Virus record (IMG/VR): IMGVR_UViG_3300034119_000617
Location: 1 to 22,013 of that record
DNA from: a virus
Length of the DNA: 22,013 nt
Direction: 5' to 3' (one strand)
Both the position numbers and the translations under genes were made by a program. Shown here in pieces: positions 1 to 6,454 of the stretch. Numbering within the stretch: position 1 is the first letter of the stretch; each line of letters opens with the position of its first letter. The notes under the pieces were generated by a model, which was not told where the DNA came from, did no database searches, and worked only from the letters and a program-made list of their open reading frames with translations.

Positions 1-125
1 TGGCCAACATCCAGCGTCAGAACACGAAGGCGATGGCAGATTTGTCACGCCGGAATGCGAAGACAACCGCTGATATTCAGCGTGCGAATGCAACTGCGGA
101 ATCCAACTTGTCGCGTCAGGGATAA
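1..125 (+). CDS. C-terminal end of a coiled-coil phage protein (partial)
   Basis: An open frame enters the window at base 3 and ends with TAA at 123-125, giving about 40 residues. They are rich in Asn, Ala, Arg and Gln with a heptad-like repeat (for example RRNAKTTADIQRANA), so the tail of this protein is probably a helical coiled coil. The next gene starts 3 bases after the stop, so the two are likely co-transcribed. The position ahead of a modification cassette would suit a virion or internal protein, but function cannot be read from 40 residues. Confidence 0.6.
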   Translation, partial: ANIQRQNTKAMADLSRRNAKTTADIQRANATAESNLSRQG

Positions 126-128
126 AAT

Positions 129-746
129 ATGGAAAACGAACAAAATGTCGCTCAATTCATCGCCGATCAGTTCCCTAAAATGGGAGGATGGTGCGATCCG
201 AAAAAGGGGCTTGAAATTGCCAAGCTTGTCCTCGAATCAAAGCCTCAAAGGATTGCTGAAGTAGGCGTTTTTGAAGGCAAGTCAACGCTTGCTCTGGCCT
301 ACGCATGCAAGCTCAACGGAAGCGGAACCGTCTACGCTATCGACTCTTGGAAGAAAGAGGACTGCATCGATGACGAGTCTACTGCGAATCAAGAGTGGTG
401 GGCTACGCTTGATCTGGACAGGCACTACGAGGCTTTTGTTGGACACACAGTTCGCGCTGGAGTCGTGAAAAACATTCAGTTCTGCCGTATGTCTTCGTGG
501 GACGCTTCACGATTTCTGCCGGACATGGACATGGTTCACATCGATGCCAATCACGCCGAATGGCCGTCTACGAGCGATGTCGTCAACTGGCTCCCAAAGC
601 TAAAGGTTGGCGGCTATCTGGTTATGGACGATGTGAACTGGGATTCAACTCAGACAGCCCTCAAGTTTGTCCTCAAGCGTTGCGAATTTATCTCGCGATT
701 TGACCTTAACGAGAGCGTATTTGCCATCTATCGAAAGTTAAAGTAA
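129..746 (+). CDS. Class I SAM-dependent methyltransferase (Methyltransf_24-like)
   Basis: 205 aa, the usual size for a stand-alone Rossmann methyltransferase. Motif I is seen at about residues 42-50 as IAEVGVFEGKSTLAL, the SAM-binding glycine loop. An acidic end of strand 2 follows (VYAIDSW), then a DMVHIDANH motif near residues 133-141 and a GGYLVMDDVNW strand/loop. The 'VHIDANH...GGYLVMDD' pattern is typical of sugar- or small-molecule O-methyltransferases of the TylF/Methyltransf_24 type. Metal-binding Asp residues of that type are plausible but not proven. It is the first gene of a packed cassette (4-base gap to the next) with two GT25 genes, so the inferred substrate is a glycan. The start ATG has no SD, only an A/T-rich leader. 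Confidence 0.8.
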   Translation: MENEQNVAQFIADQFPKMGGWCDPKKGLEIAKLVLESKPQRIAEVGVFEGKSTLALAYACKLNGSGTVYAIDSWKKEDCIDDESTANQEWWATLDLDRHYEAFVGHTVRAGVVKNIQFCRMSSWDASRFLPDMDMVHIDANHAEWPSTSDVVNWLPKLKVGGYLVMDDVNWDSTQTALKFVLKRCEFISRFDLNESVFAIYRKLK

Positions 747-750
747 CCCC

Positions 751-1353
751 GTGGAAACGGTCGTTATCACGGTGCGCGGTTCTCCTCGCATCCCGCGCTT
801 AAAAGAAAACCTTGAATCCGCTGGAATCAATAGCTATCGGATTTTCTATGGTCTTGATGGGAAGAAGTCTGGGCTAAAGGCCAGCATTCCGTACGAGGTC
901 GATAACCCCGGCTCTGGATACACAATCTGCCACAAGCATGTCGGATGCACGATGTCGCATTGGATGCTCTGGAATGCCCTAGAGTTTGATCCAAACACTC
1001 CTGACATGGTCATGGTGCTTGAGGATGACATCTTGTTCAGGCCGAACTGGCGCGAGACGGTTGAACGCGCTCTAACCAAGCTTCCTGAGAACTGGGATTT
1101 GCTCTATCCCGGCTCATGCTGCGTTCACGGCAAGATTAGCCGTGAGTATGATTCCAATCTGTTCGAGGGGATGCCGCTCTGCACCCACTGCTACGTTGTT
1201 CGAAAGAAGGCGCTGAAGACGTTGATCGAGACGAACGAGAAAATTTACGCTCCGATTGATTTGCAGATGTATTTCAACAGCAAGCATCACCTCAACTGCT
1301 TCACAATTTTCCCGCGTGTCGCCGATCAAGAGGGAATGAATTTAGCCGACTAA
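751..1353 (+). CDS. Glycosyltransferase family 25 (GT25)-like protein, copy 1
   Basis: 200 aa from a GTG start 4 bases after the previous stop; no SD is visible. The order of motifs is that of GT25 (LPS/collagen-type glycosyltransferases): an N-terminal strand VVITVRGSPR, an SHWMLWNALE helix, the acidic nucleotide-sugar/metal motif VLEDDILF (EDD), then LPENWDLLYPGSCC, LCTHCYVVRKKAL and APIDLQMYF. GT25 enzymes transfer a hexose from a nucleotide sugar, usually to LPS or to hydroxylysine. At 200 aa it is a compact catalytic domain with no membrane segment, so it should act in the cytoplasm. It is clearly paralogous to the gene at 1945-2574. Acceptor and sugar are unknown. Confidence 0.82.
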   Translation: METVVITVRGSPRIPRLKENLESAGINSYRIFYGLDGKKSGLKASIPYEVDNPGSGYTICHKHVGCTMSHWMLWNALEFDPNTPDMVMVLEDDILFRPNWRETVERALTKLPENWDLLYPGSCCVHGKISREYDSNLFEGMPLCTHCYVVRKKALKTLIETNEKIYAPIDLQMYFNSKHHLNCFTIFPRVADQEGMNLAD

Positions 1354-1357
1354 AACT

Positions 1358-1948
1358 ATGGGTTCACCATTCAACGGAGACACATTCATTGAGCAGGAGT
1401 TCCTTTACCTCAAGGAACGCTTCGAGCTGACGACTGCGGTCGAAACAGGAACGCACGAAGGTGATACGACCATCTGGTTGGCCAAGAACTTCCTGAAGAC
1501 GGTTTCCTGCGAACTTGACAATGATCGGGTTGAGAAGGCGAAGGAACGGTTTAAGCGCGAGAATGTCTACGTCGAGATGTTCGAAGGTAGCAGCGATGCC
1601 TGCATGAACTGGTTCATCCCGCATCACGGGGTTGGACACGACACAATCTTCTTCCTCGACGCGCACTGGAACGACTATCTACCGCTTCTCGAAGAGCTTG
1701 AGGCTATCAATCGGTTCGATATTCATCCAGTCATCGCAATCCACGACTTCAAAGAACCCACCGGACAACTTGGGTACGACGCTTACAAAGAGCATGAAAT
1801 ATGTTTTGGATACGTTAAAGAGAAGCTAGACGCTATTTATAGGGCTAAAACTTTAACTCAGCGTTATGGCTATAGCTACTACTACAATCATCCGAGTAAA
1901 TGCACGGGTGCGCGACGTGGCATCATCTACATCCTTCCAAACCGATGA
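1358..1948 (+). CDS. SAM-dependent methyltransferase-like protein, second in cassette
   Basis: 196 aa. Residues about 27-45 read TAVETGTHEGDTTIWLAK, a Rossmann glycine-loop motif with GTHEG. Then comes VSCELDNDRVEKAK (acidic end of strand 2) and later IFFLDAHWNDYLPLLEELE followed by VIAIHDF. The 'FLDAHW...PLLEELEAI...IHD' arrangement is seen in class I methyltransferase-like proteins next to glycosyltransferases. It is not an obvious copy of the first methyltransferase: motif spacing and key words differ. It starts 4 bases after GT25 copy 1 and its stop overlaps the ATG of GT25 copy 2 (ATGA at 1945-1948), so translation is probably coupled. Methylation of a sugar or glycan end is the inferred role. 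Confidence 0.72.
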   Translation: MGSPFNGDTFIEQEFLYLKERFELTTAVETGTHEGDTTIWLAKNFLKTVSCELDNDRVEKAKERFKRENVYVEMFEGSSDACMNWFIPHHGVGHDTIFFLDAHWNDYLPLLEELEAINRFDIHPVIAIHDFKEPTGQLGYDAYKEHEICFGYVKEKLDAIYRAKTLTQRYGYSYYYNHPSKCTGARRGIIYILPNR

Positions 1949-2574
1949 AAGTTGATTTCGAGAATACACCGACCTTCATCGTCTCAAAACCTGAGGGCGA
2001 AAAAGAGAAGCGGTGCATCAGATACATGAAGTCATTCGGAATCGATGCGGTTCCGATTTACGGCTTTCGTTCGCATAACTGCGGCATTTCAACCGACTAC
2101 TATCACACTCGCGAAAAGGAAAAGGCGAAGTGCAAGACCATCGTCGCCGGACTTAGTCACTTCTCCGTCTGGTCGGCCATCAAGTGGATGGTTGAATCGA
2201 AGGTAACCGACCACCGCACCTTCTTGATCGTCGAGGATGACGTTGAGTTTCTTGACGAGAATTGGAAAGCGAAGGCCAACGACAACCTTCAGTTCCTTCC
2301 GAATGACTGGCACATCGTCTACCTCGGAAGTTGCTGCACCGACCCCATCGAAGACCACGGTTACATCGCCTCAAACCTCTACAAACTGGTGAGAGGCATG
2401 TGTACCCACGCATATCTTGTAAATTACGAGGGCGTTTGTAAGCTCCTCGAAACGAATCAAAAGGTCTGGGCACCAATCGACATCCAGATGCTGGTCGATT
2501 CAATGCCAAGGATGAACTTCTACGGGGTTCTTCCAAGGTTAGCTACGCAGGAGAACACAAACTTGTATCCATGA
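1945..2574 (+). CDS. Glycosyltransferase family 25 (GT25)-like protein, copy 2
   Basis: 209 aa from the ATG at 1945. The open frame extends upstream to 1900, but this ATG overlaps the previous stop as ATGA and is preferred. Motifs match copy 1: LSHFSVWSAIKW, IVEDDVEF (EDD), LPNDWHIVYLGSCC, MCTHAYLVNYEGV, LLETNQKVWAPIDIQML and PRLATQENTNLYP. The two copies have similar length and motif order but clearly diverged sequence, so this is an old duplication whose members may use different donors or acceptors. No membrane segment or signal peptide is seen. The stop overlaps the ATG of the beta-propeller gene (2571-2574). Confidence 0.82.
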   Translation: MKVDFENTPTFIVSKPEGEKEKRCIRYMKSFGIDAVPIYGFRSHNCGISTDYYHTREKEKAKCKTIVAGLSHFSVWSAIKWMVESKVTDHRTFLIVEDDVEFLDENWKAKANDNLQFLPNDWHIVYLGSCCTDPIEDHGYIASNLYKLVRGMCTHAYLVNYEGVCKLLETNQKVWAPIDIQMLVDSMPRMNFYGVLPRLATQENTNLYP

Positions 2575-3926
2575 TGAAAGACATAATCCGAAGCCTGTCC
2601 CTCAAGGCACTCAAACGATTTGCAACGGGCGGTGATGGTCCGGCTGATCTTCTTCAGGAAATTGAAGACCTTCGCAAAACGCTTGAGATTCGAACCAAAG
2701 AACATGACGAGCATCTGACCGAGGTCCGCGAGGAGCGCGATCATTGGCTCGCTCTCTACGATGAAGTCAAATTCGCTGCCGAGTTTCTAATGAGCTACGC
2801 AAAAAATGACGTCCCCAAGCTGAGTGAACAAACCGATTGGGAGACTGGCAAAATCGTCCTGCCGCAGGAAACGGGGACGTACTACTTCAACCCGGCAATC
2901 ATGCTCGAACCAGATGGTCGCATCATGCTTTTCGCCCGTCGCTGCCGTAACAAGCGCGAGAAGGATGAGGATGTCTACATCGAGAAAAATGACATCGTCA
3001 TCTTCGAGCTGAGTCAGGATCTTCGCGCCACAAAGAAGTCTTTGACCCAGTTAATCTCCCACTACCCCCTCGAACAGTTCGAAGACCCTCGCGTCCTCAA
3101 ATTTGGCGACAAGTACGGTCTTGCGTGCTGCACATTCGTCCCGTTCAAGAGCTACGCGCACCAAGGAATGTTCCTTCTGGACAAGCATTTCCTAAACGTA
3201 GGCCGTTTCGACATGATCTACGGCAACAACTACGCGCAGGCCATGATCAACGATGGCCATGAGAAGAACTGGCTCTACTTCGTCCATGATAACGCGCCAC
3301 ACATGGTGTATTCGGCCAATCCTCACGTCGTTGTACGCCTTAATGGGCGTTTAGAGAAGGAGGAGGAATACGTCACCGACGAGTTCAATCCGCTCTGGAA
3401 GTTTGGCGAGGTGCGCGGAGGCTCTAATCCGATCCTATGCGACGGCTTGTACTGGACTTTCTTCCACAGCTCGCTGCCGTGGATCAACAAGAAGCGCCGT
3501 TACTACATGGGTGCCTACGCTTTCGAAGCAAAGCCTCCTTTCCGCATCGTCCGAATGACGACGTTGCCGCTTCTGACTGGAACGAATCAGCAGGATTGGT
3601 GGCCGGGATTGCCTGCGGTCGTCTTCCCGTGCGGCGCATTCTTCGATACCGCAAAGAATAAGTTTGTCGTCTCGTACGGAATCAACGATGTGGACTGTGG
3701 CTACATCAAGATTCCGTTGGCCGACTTGCTTGAGGTGACGAAGGTGATTCGACCTAAGCGCGACGTCGTCAACAAAGAGAACCCGATCAAACTTGATGAA
3801 GTTCTCGATCCAATTCCGCAGAGACATAAACTAAAACGAAACAAGAAATCAAAGTATGATGAACTGGCTAAGAGGCTCGACGAAGAACCGCAAGGAGATG
3901 GCGAAAAGTCTGATGGACTTGCCTGA
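2571..3926 (+). CDS. Five-bladed beta-propeller, GH130-like, with N-terminal coiled coil
   Basis: 451 aa. Residues about 23-63 are charged and heptad-like (DLLQEIEDLRKTLEIRTKEH onward), a probable coiled coil. From about residue 100 comes a propeller with YYFNPAIMLEPDGRIMLFAR, FEDPRVLKFGDKYGLACC, then near 350-390 VVFPCGAFFDTAKNKFVVSY and GINDVDCGYIKIPL. The 'EDPR' blade and the C-terminal 'VFPxGA...YG.ND...G' blade resemble GH130 mannoside phosphorylases/hydrolases. The last ~60 residues are Lys/Glu-rich and disordered. It is the last gene of the glycan cassette, so it may trim, phosphorolyse or bind the sugar made by the GT25 enzymes. Catalytic residues were not checked against a structure; it could be a non-catalytic lectin-like propeller. 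Confidence 0.65.
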   Translation: MMKDIIRSLSLKALKRFATGGDGPADLLQEIEDLRKTLEIRTKEHDEHLTEVREERDHWLALYDEVKFAAEFLMSYAKNDVPKLSEQTDWETGKIVLPQETGTYYFNPAIMLEPDGRIMLFARRCRNKREKDEDVYIEKNDIVIFELSQDLRATKKSLTQLISHYPLEQFEDPRVLKFGDKYGLACCTFVPFKSYAHQGMFLLDKHFLNVGRFDMIYGNNYAQAMINDGHEKNWLYFVHDNAPHMVYSANPHVVVRLNGRLEKEEEYVTDEFNPLWKFGEVRGGSNPILCDGLYWTFFHSSLPWINKKRRYYMGAYAFEAKPPFRIVRMTTLPLLTGTNQQDWWPGLPAVVFPCGAFFDTAKNKFVVSYGINDVDCGYIKIPLADLLEVTKVIRPKRDVVNKENPIKLDEVLDPIPQRHKLKRNKKSKYDELAKRLDEEPQGDGEKSDGLA

Positions 3927-4188
3927 GGTAGACATTCTCGAATGGACAACGGCTGGCCAACAGGGCGAACTTGCGATTATTTTGCGAAATCCGATTCTTC
4001 GGATGGCTTTACGCATCGTGGCTGAGTCGATGCCGGTGCCTATGCCCTCCCAAGGAAGCAAGGAATCGGACATTGTTTTCGCTGCTGGCGTGACTGCTGG
4101 ATACGCTCATTGCCTCGAAAACATTCGAAAACTTGCAGTAACCGACACAACGAGAGAACCTGAAGCAACATTCGAAAAACAATACTAA
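3856..4188 (+). CDS. Small unknown phage protein
   Basis: 110 aa, no recognised domain. The first ATG pair is at 3856/3859, which makes a 71-base overlap with the end of the propeller gene in another frame; a later ATG at 3898 would reduce this. A central mostly helical part has a moderately hydrophobic stretch (LAIILRNPILRMALRIVAES), and a second such stretch is FAAGVTAGYAHCLENI. The C-terminus is charged. It lies directly before the scaffold-like gene (6-base gap), so a particle-assembly role is possible. The start is uncertain. Confidence 0.6.
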   Translation: MMNWLRGSTKNRKEMAKSLMDLPEVDILEWTTAGQQGELAIILRNPILRMALRIVAESMPVPMPSQGSKESDIVFAAGVTAGYAHCLENIRKLAVTDTTREPEATFEKQY

Positions 4189-4194
4189 CATTTT

Positions 4195-5376
4195 ATGGAA
4201 GAACCACTGAACTCACCGACCGTTAACTCCGCGCAAACGCCTGATTTCGAAAGCTCCTTTATTGAATCTTTCAAGGCTAACACTCTTGAGGATGCCGCCG
4301 CTGGAGAGGCTAGTGCAAAAGCTTCGCAAGTAACCGAGGAGCCTAAGCAGAAGAAGCAAACACAGCCTAAGTCCGAAGCGAATACCAAGCTCAGCAAGTC
4401 TGAGATGGATATCGAGCGGATGTTCAGCCCGAAGGAGAAGGCTCCAGCTACCGAGGATTCCTCGGCTACTGATGACTCTGGCATCCCTGAGTCCATCAAA
4501 TCCACGAAAGCCGCTGATGCTTTCCGCAAGATCAAGGAAGAGAAGGCGCAGTTGGCCAAGCAGCTTGAGGAGATGAAGTCTGGCAAGGTTGCCAATCCGA
4601 GCTTCGAGGCTCAGCTCAAGACTTTGCAGGAGGAGCGCGACACGCTTTCCGAACGTGTTCGACTCCTCGACATTGAGCGCCATCCCAACTTCGTCAAAAA
4701 GTACGAGGGCAAGATTACCGGCGTGTTTGACTCGATGAAATCGGTCGTTGGCACGGATGGCGACAGGCTTGTTGGCCTGCTCAAGTCCCCTGAGAACGAT
4801 TATCGGAACTCGCAGATCGACGACATCGTTGAGGGTCTTTCGCCCTCTAAGAAGGCGAAGCTTGGCGCTCTGATCGTCAAGTACGACGAGATTAACGGCG
4901 AGAAGTCTGCGGAGATGTCCGAAGCGAAGTCCGATTACGAATCGATCATTTCGAAGTACCAGCAGGACAACGAGGAAGGCACTCGCGCTGCATTGGAGTC
5001 GGCCAATAAAACTTGGACAAAGGTGAGCGAGAACGCTCGTGCTTTGGAAATCTTTGAGCCGCGTGAAAACGACGACGAATGGAATACGGAACTGACTGGC
5101 CGACTTAGCCTCGCGCAGCAGATATTCAATGGCGAGAACAGCGAAGAAGACCTCGCCAAGGCCGCTCTATGGGCCGCTGCCGCGCCTAAATACCGCGAGC
5201 TTCTCTACTCTCAGGTTGAGGTAAACAAACGCCTACAAGCCGAACTAGCGAAGTATCGAGGCAGTGAACCCGGTGTTAGCTCGAAAGCAACGGCTGGCGG
5301 CTCCCGTGCATCAAATGCGAATGGTTCGAAGAGCGAGGACTTTGTCACGAACGTCCTGAAGTCGTTAGGACGCTGA
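4195..5376 (+). CDS. Acidic coiled-coil protein, scaffold-like
   Basis: 393 aa. The first ~105 residues are low-complexity (Ser, Glu, Lys, Pro, Thr) and probably disordered. Residues about 105-160 form a strong coiled coil (KAADAFRKIKEEKAQLAKQL, then LKTLQEERDTLSERVRLLD). A charged helical middle and an alanine-rich helix (LAKAALWAAAAPKYRELLYS) follow, then a short Ser/Gly linker and a helical tail. Soluble, acidic, coiled-coil proteins of this size are typical of phage capsid scaffolds, and the basic end helix would suit capsid docking. However, the capsid gene lies on the opposite strand 4 kb away, so the assignment is tentative. No SD precedes the ATG. A terminator follows the stop. Confidence 0.5.
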   Translation: MEEPLNSPTVNSAQTPDFESSFIESFKANTLEDAAAGEASAKASQVTEEPKQKKQTQPKSEANTKLSKSEMDIERMFSPKEKAPATEDSSATDDSGIPESIKSTKAADAFRKIKEEKAQLAKQLEEMKSGKVANPSFEAQLKTLQEERDTLSERVRLLDIERHPNFVKKYEGKITGVFDSMKSVVGTDGDRLVGLLKSPENDYRNSQIDDIVEGLSPSKKAKLGALIVKYDEINGEKSAEMSEAKSDYESIISKYQQDNEEGTRAALESANKTWTKVSENARALEIFEPRENDDEWNTELTGRLSLAQQIFNGENSEEDLAKAALWAAAAPKYRELLYSQVEVNKRLQAELAKYRGSEPGVSSKATAGGSRASNANGSKSEDFVTNVLKSLGR

Positions 5377-5397
5377 CCTTACGCGTAGAAGTAATTA

Positions 5398-5432
5398 TCC
5401 CCCGGTGGTTTTTGTTACCGCTGGGGGATTTT
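5398..5432 (+). terminator. Rho-independent terminator after the plus-strand virion/glycan operon
   Basis: An 11-base arm TCCCCCGGTGG (5398-5408) pairs with CCGCTGGGGGA (5418-5428) using two G-U pairs, with a 9-base loop, followed by TTTTACTTT. It lies 21 bases after the stop of the scaffold-like gene and separates it from the converging minus-strand genes. The T-rich tail favours action on plus-strand transcripts. Confidence 0.8.
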
Positions 5433-5440
5433 ACTTTGAA

Positions 5441-5599
5441 TCATTTACGATACGGACCGCTGCCGCCGCGATACGGACCACTACCGCTTGGAGCAGGCTT
5501 TGGCTTAACCGGAAGCTTCGGCGGAGGAGACTGCTTGTAAGGTCCGCTGCCACTCCCCTTAACAGACGGTGAACCTTTGTACGGTGCGTTATTGCTCAT
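5441..5599 (-). CDS. Small Gly/Pro/Ser-rich protein with GSGPY repeats
   Basis: 52 aa. The start ATG (5599-5597) overlaps the stop of the lipoprotein gene as ATGA, so it is the last gene of the lysis-region operon. The sequence has a repeated GSGPY(K/R) unit three times, at SGSGPYKQ, SGSGPYRG and GSGPYRK, plus a PPPKLPVKPKPAPSG linker. It is basic and probably disordered. No function is recognised. The consistent coupling and in-frame repeats argue that it is translated. Confidence 0.65.
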   Translation of the reverse strand: MSNNAPYKGSPSVKGSGSGPYKQSPPPKLPVKPKPAPSGSGPYRGGSGPYRK

Positions 5600-5838
5600 T
5601 TGTCCTTTGGTAGTGCATACCAGCCTTCGTGGATGATGATGCGGTTATTACTACGCACCGTTTTGCCGGTAGAGTCAACCACCCAAACCTTAGCCTTAAC
5701 GCTCTGTGCGAGGCGCACAGGCTCACCGTGGGGGACGTAAATCACCCGGCTCGCGCAGCTCACGCTCATGCTCATCAATGCGAGCAAGAAGACCGCGCTT
5801 AAGATCGGGTTGTTTTTTCGCATCTTCGCTTGTGACAT
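5596..5838 (-). CDS. Small lipoprotein, outer-membrane spanin-like
   Basis: 80 aa from the ATG at 5838, or 75 aa from an internal ATG at 5823. The N-terminus is a signal peptide: basic MRKNN, hydrophobic ILSAVFLLALMSM, then SVSC as an acceptable lipobox, so the Cys would be lipidated. The mature part (VPHGEPVRLAQSVKAKVWV onward, ending EGWYALPK) is of a type seen in phage lysis regions. It is probably a periplasmic lipoprotein acting as an o-spanin or envelope-disruption factor. Its first ~116 bases lie inside the gene at 5723-5902 in another frame, the layout known for Rz/Rz1. No experimental family assignment was possible. Confidence 0.7.
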   Translation of the reverse strand: MSQAKMRKNNPILSAVFLLALMSMSVSCASRVIYVPHGEPVRLAQSVKAKVWVVDSTGKTVRSNNRIIIHEGWYALPKDK

Positions 5839-5902
5839 CTTGCTTCGTCAGCGCGTGAAGCCAGATAACCAGCTTCATCACCAAGTCGGCCAAGAAGTTC
5901 AT
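5723..5902 (-). CDS. Small membrane-proximal protein overlapping the lipoprotein gene (i-spanin candidate)
   Basis: 59 aa. The ATG (5902-5900) overlaps the holin stop as ATGA and the frame closes with TGA at 5725-5723. The N-terminus LADLVMKLVIWLHAL is a short amphipathic or membrane helix. The rest is charged and helical (KRGLLARIDEHERELREPGD), which could be a small coiled coil. The second half of the gene is read in another frame as the lipoprotein signal peptide. The position between holin and lipoprotein and the overlap resemble Rz/Rz1, but the protein is shorter than known i-spanins and its membrane segment is weak. Confidence 0.6.
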   Translation of the reverse strand: MNFLADLVMKLVIWLHALTKQDVTSEDAKKQPDLKRGLLARIDEHERELREPGDLRPPR

Positions 5903-6096
5903 TCAGCTTTGGCAACGTCGGGCGCAGCCTTCGCGGCCTTCTTGTTGTTGTAAACAGACCAGCCAACGCCAGCGATGCTTACGACAGCGCCTACGAGTTC
6001 AGCGAGTTGATCAGCACTGGCCAACCCTTTGGCGACGAGGAAACCACCGGCAGCGGTCAAGATGTGGCGGAGAAGAGAGGCGAGATTAGGATTCAT
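5899..6096 (-). CDS. Holin (Pam3-gp28-like)
   Basis: 65 aa from the ATG at 6096; the longer frame upstream is rejected because this ATG overlaps the stop of the previous gene as ATGA. The sequence has two hydrophobic helices, SLLRHILTAAGGFLVAKGL and ELVGAVVSIAGVGWSVYNN, joined by a short polar turn, and a Lys/Ala-rich tail. The pattern RHxLTxxGGxLVAKG...xxLVGAVVSxxGVxWS is that of small phage holins of the Pam3-gp28 type. It would form inner-membrane lesions at lysis. The following genes are translationally coupled. Confidence 0.78.
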   Translation of the reverse strand: MNPNLASLLRHILTAAGGFLVAKGLASADQLAELVGAVVSIAGVGWSVYNNKKAAKAAPDVAKAE

Positions 6097-6287
6097 TTTT
6101 CTGTTTTTAATTTTCGATACAGCTCGACGATTTTCACGACGCAGGTTAGAAGCGCGGCGAATGCGCCAAGAGCTAACGACGCAGTCTTGAGATGAGGATC
6201 TGAAAATACCGCGTTCCCCAGAATACCGATGATCGGACCACCGACGCCGATTGAGATGTCTCTTAAAAAAGCGTGGTGGTCCGTCAT
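6093..6287 (-). CDS. Small membrane protein, possible second holin or antiholin
   Basis: 64 aa with two hydrophobic segments (SIGVGGPIIGILGNAVF and TASLALGAFAALLTCVVKIV) and a basic C-terminus. It overlaps the holin start by ATGA. Two small membrane proteins in a row are common in phage lysis cassettes, where one times the other. There is no sequence basis to say which is the effector. Confidence 0.65.
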   Translation of the reverse strand: MTDHHAFLRDISIGVGGPIIGILGNAVFSDPHLKTASLALGAFAALLTCVVKIVELYRKLKTEK

Positions 6288-6295
6288 CGTGATGG

Positions 6296-6454
6296 TTAGT
6301 TAGCGAGCGGAACCTGCGATTTGGCGGCTTCGAGAATGATTTCGGCCAGAGGTACTCCGACCTTTGCATTCTGGAAACCGCCAGCCTTGATGGCGATATC
6401 GATGAGTTGCAGCAGGGTGTTCGCTTGTTCGGCGGTCAGTTCAATTTTAATCAT
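6296..6454 (-). CDS. Small conserved-type phage protein of unknown function
   Basis: 52 aa from the ATG at 6454, which overlaps the previous stop as ATGA. The helical sequence IELTAEQANTLLQLIDIAIK with an AGGFQNA turn resembles short phage proteins that often sit just before holins. No catalytic motif is present. It is soluble and probably a helical hairpin. Confidence 0.62.
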   Translation of the reverse strand: MIKIELTAEQANTLLQLIDIAIKAGGFQNAKVGVPLAEIILEAAKSQVPLAN

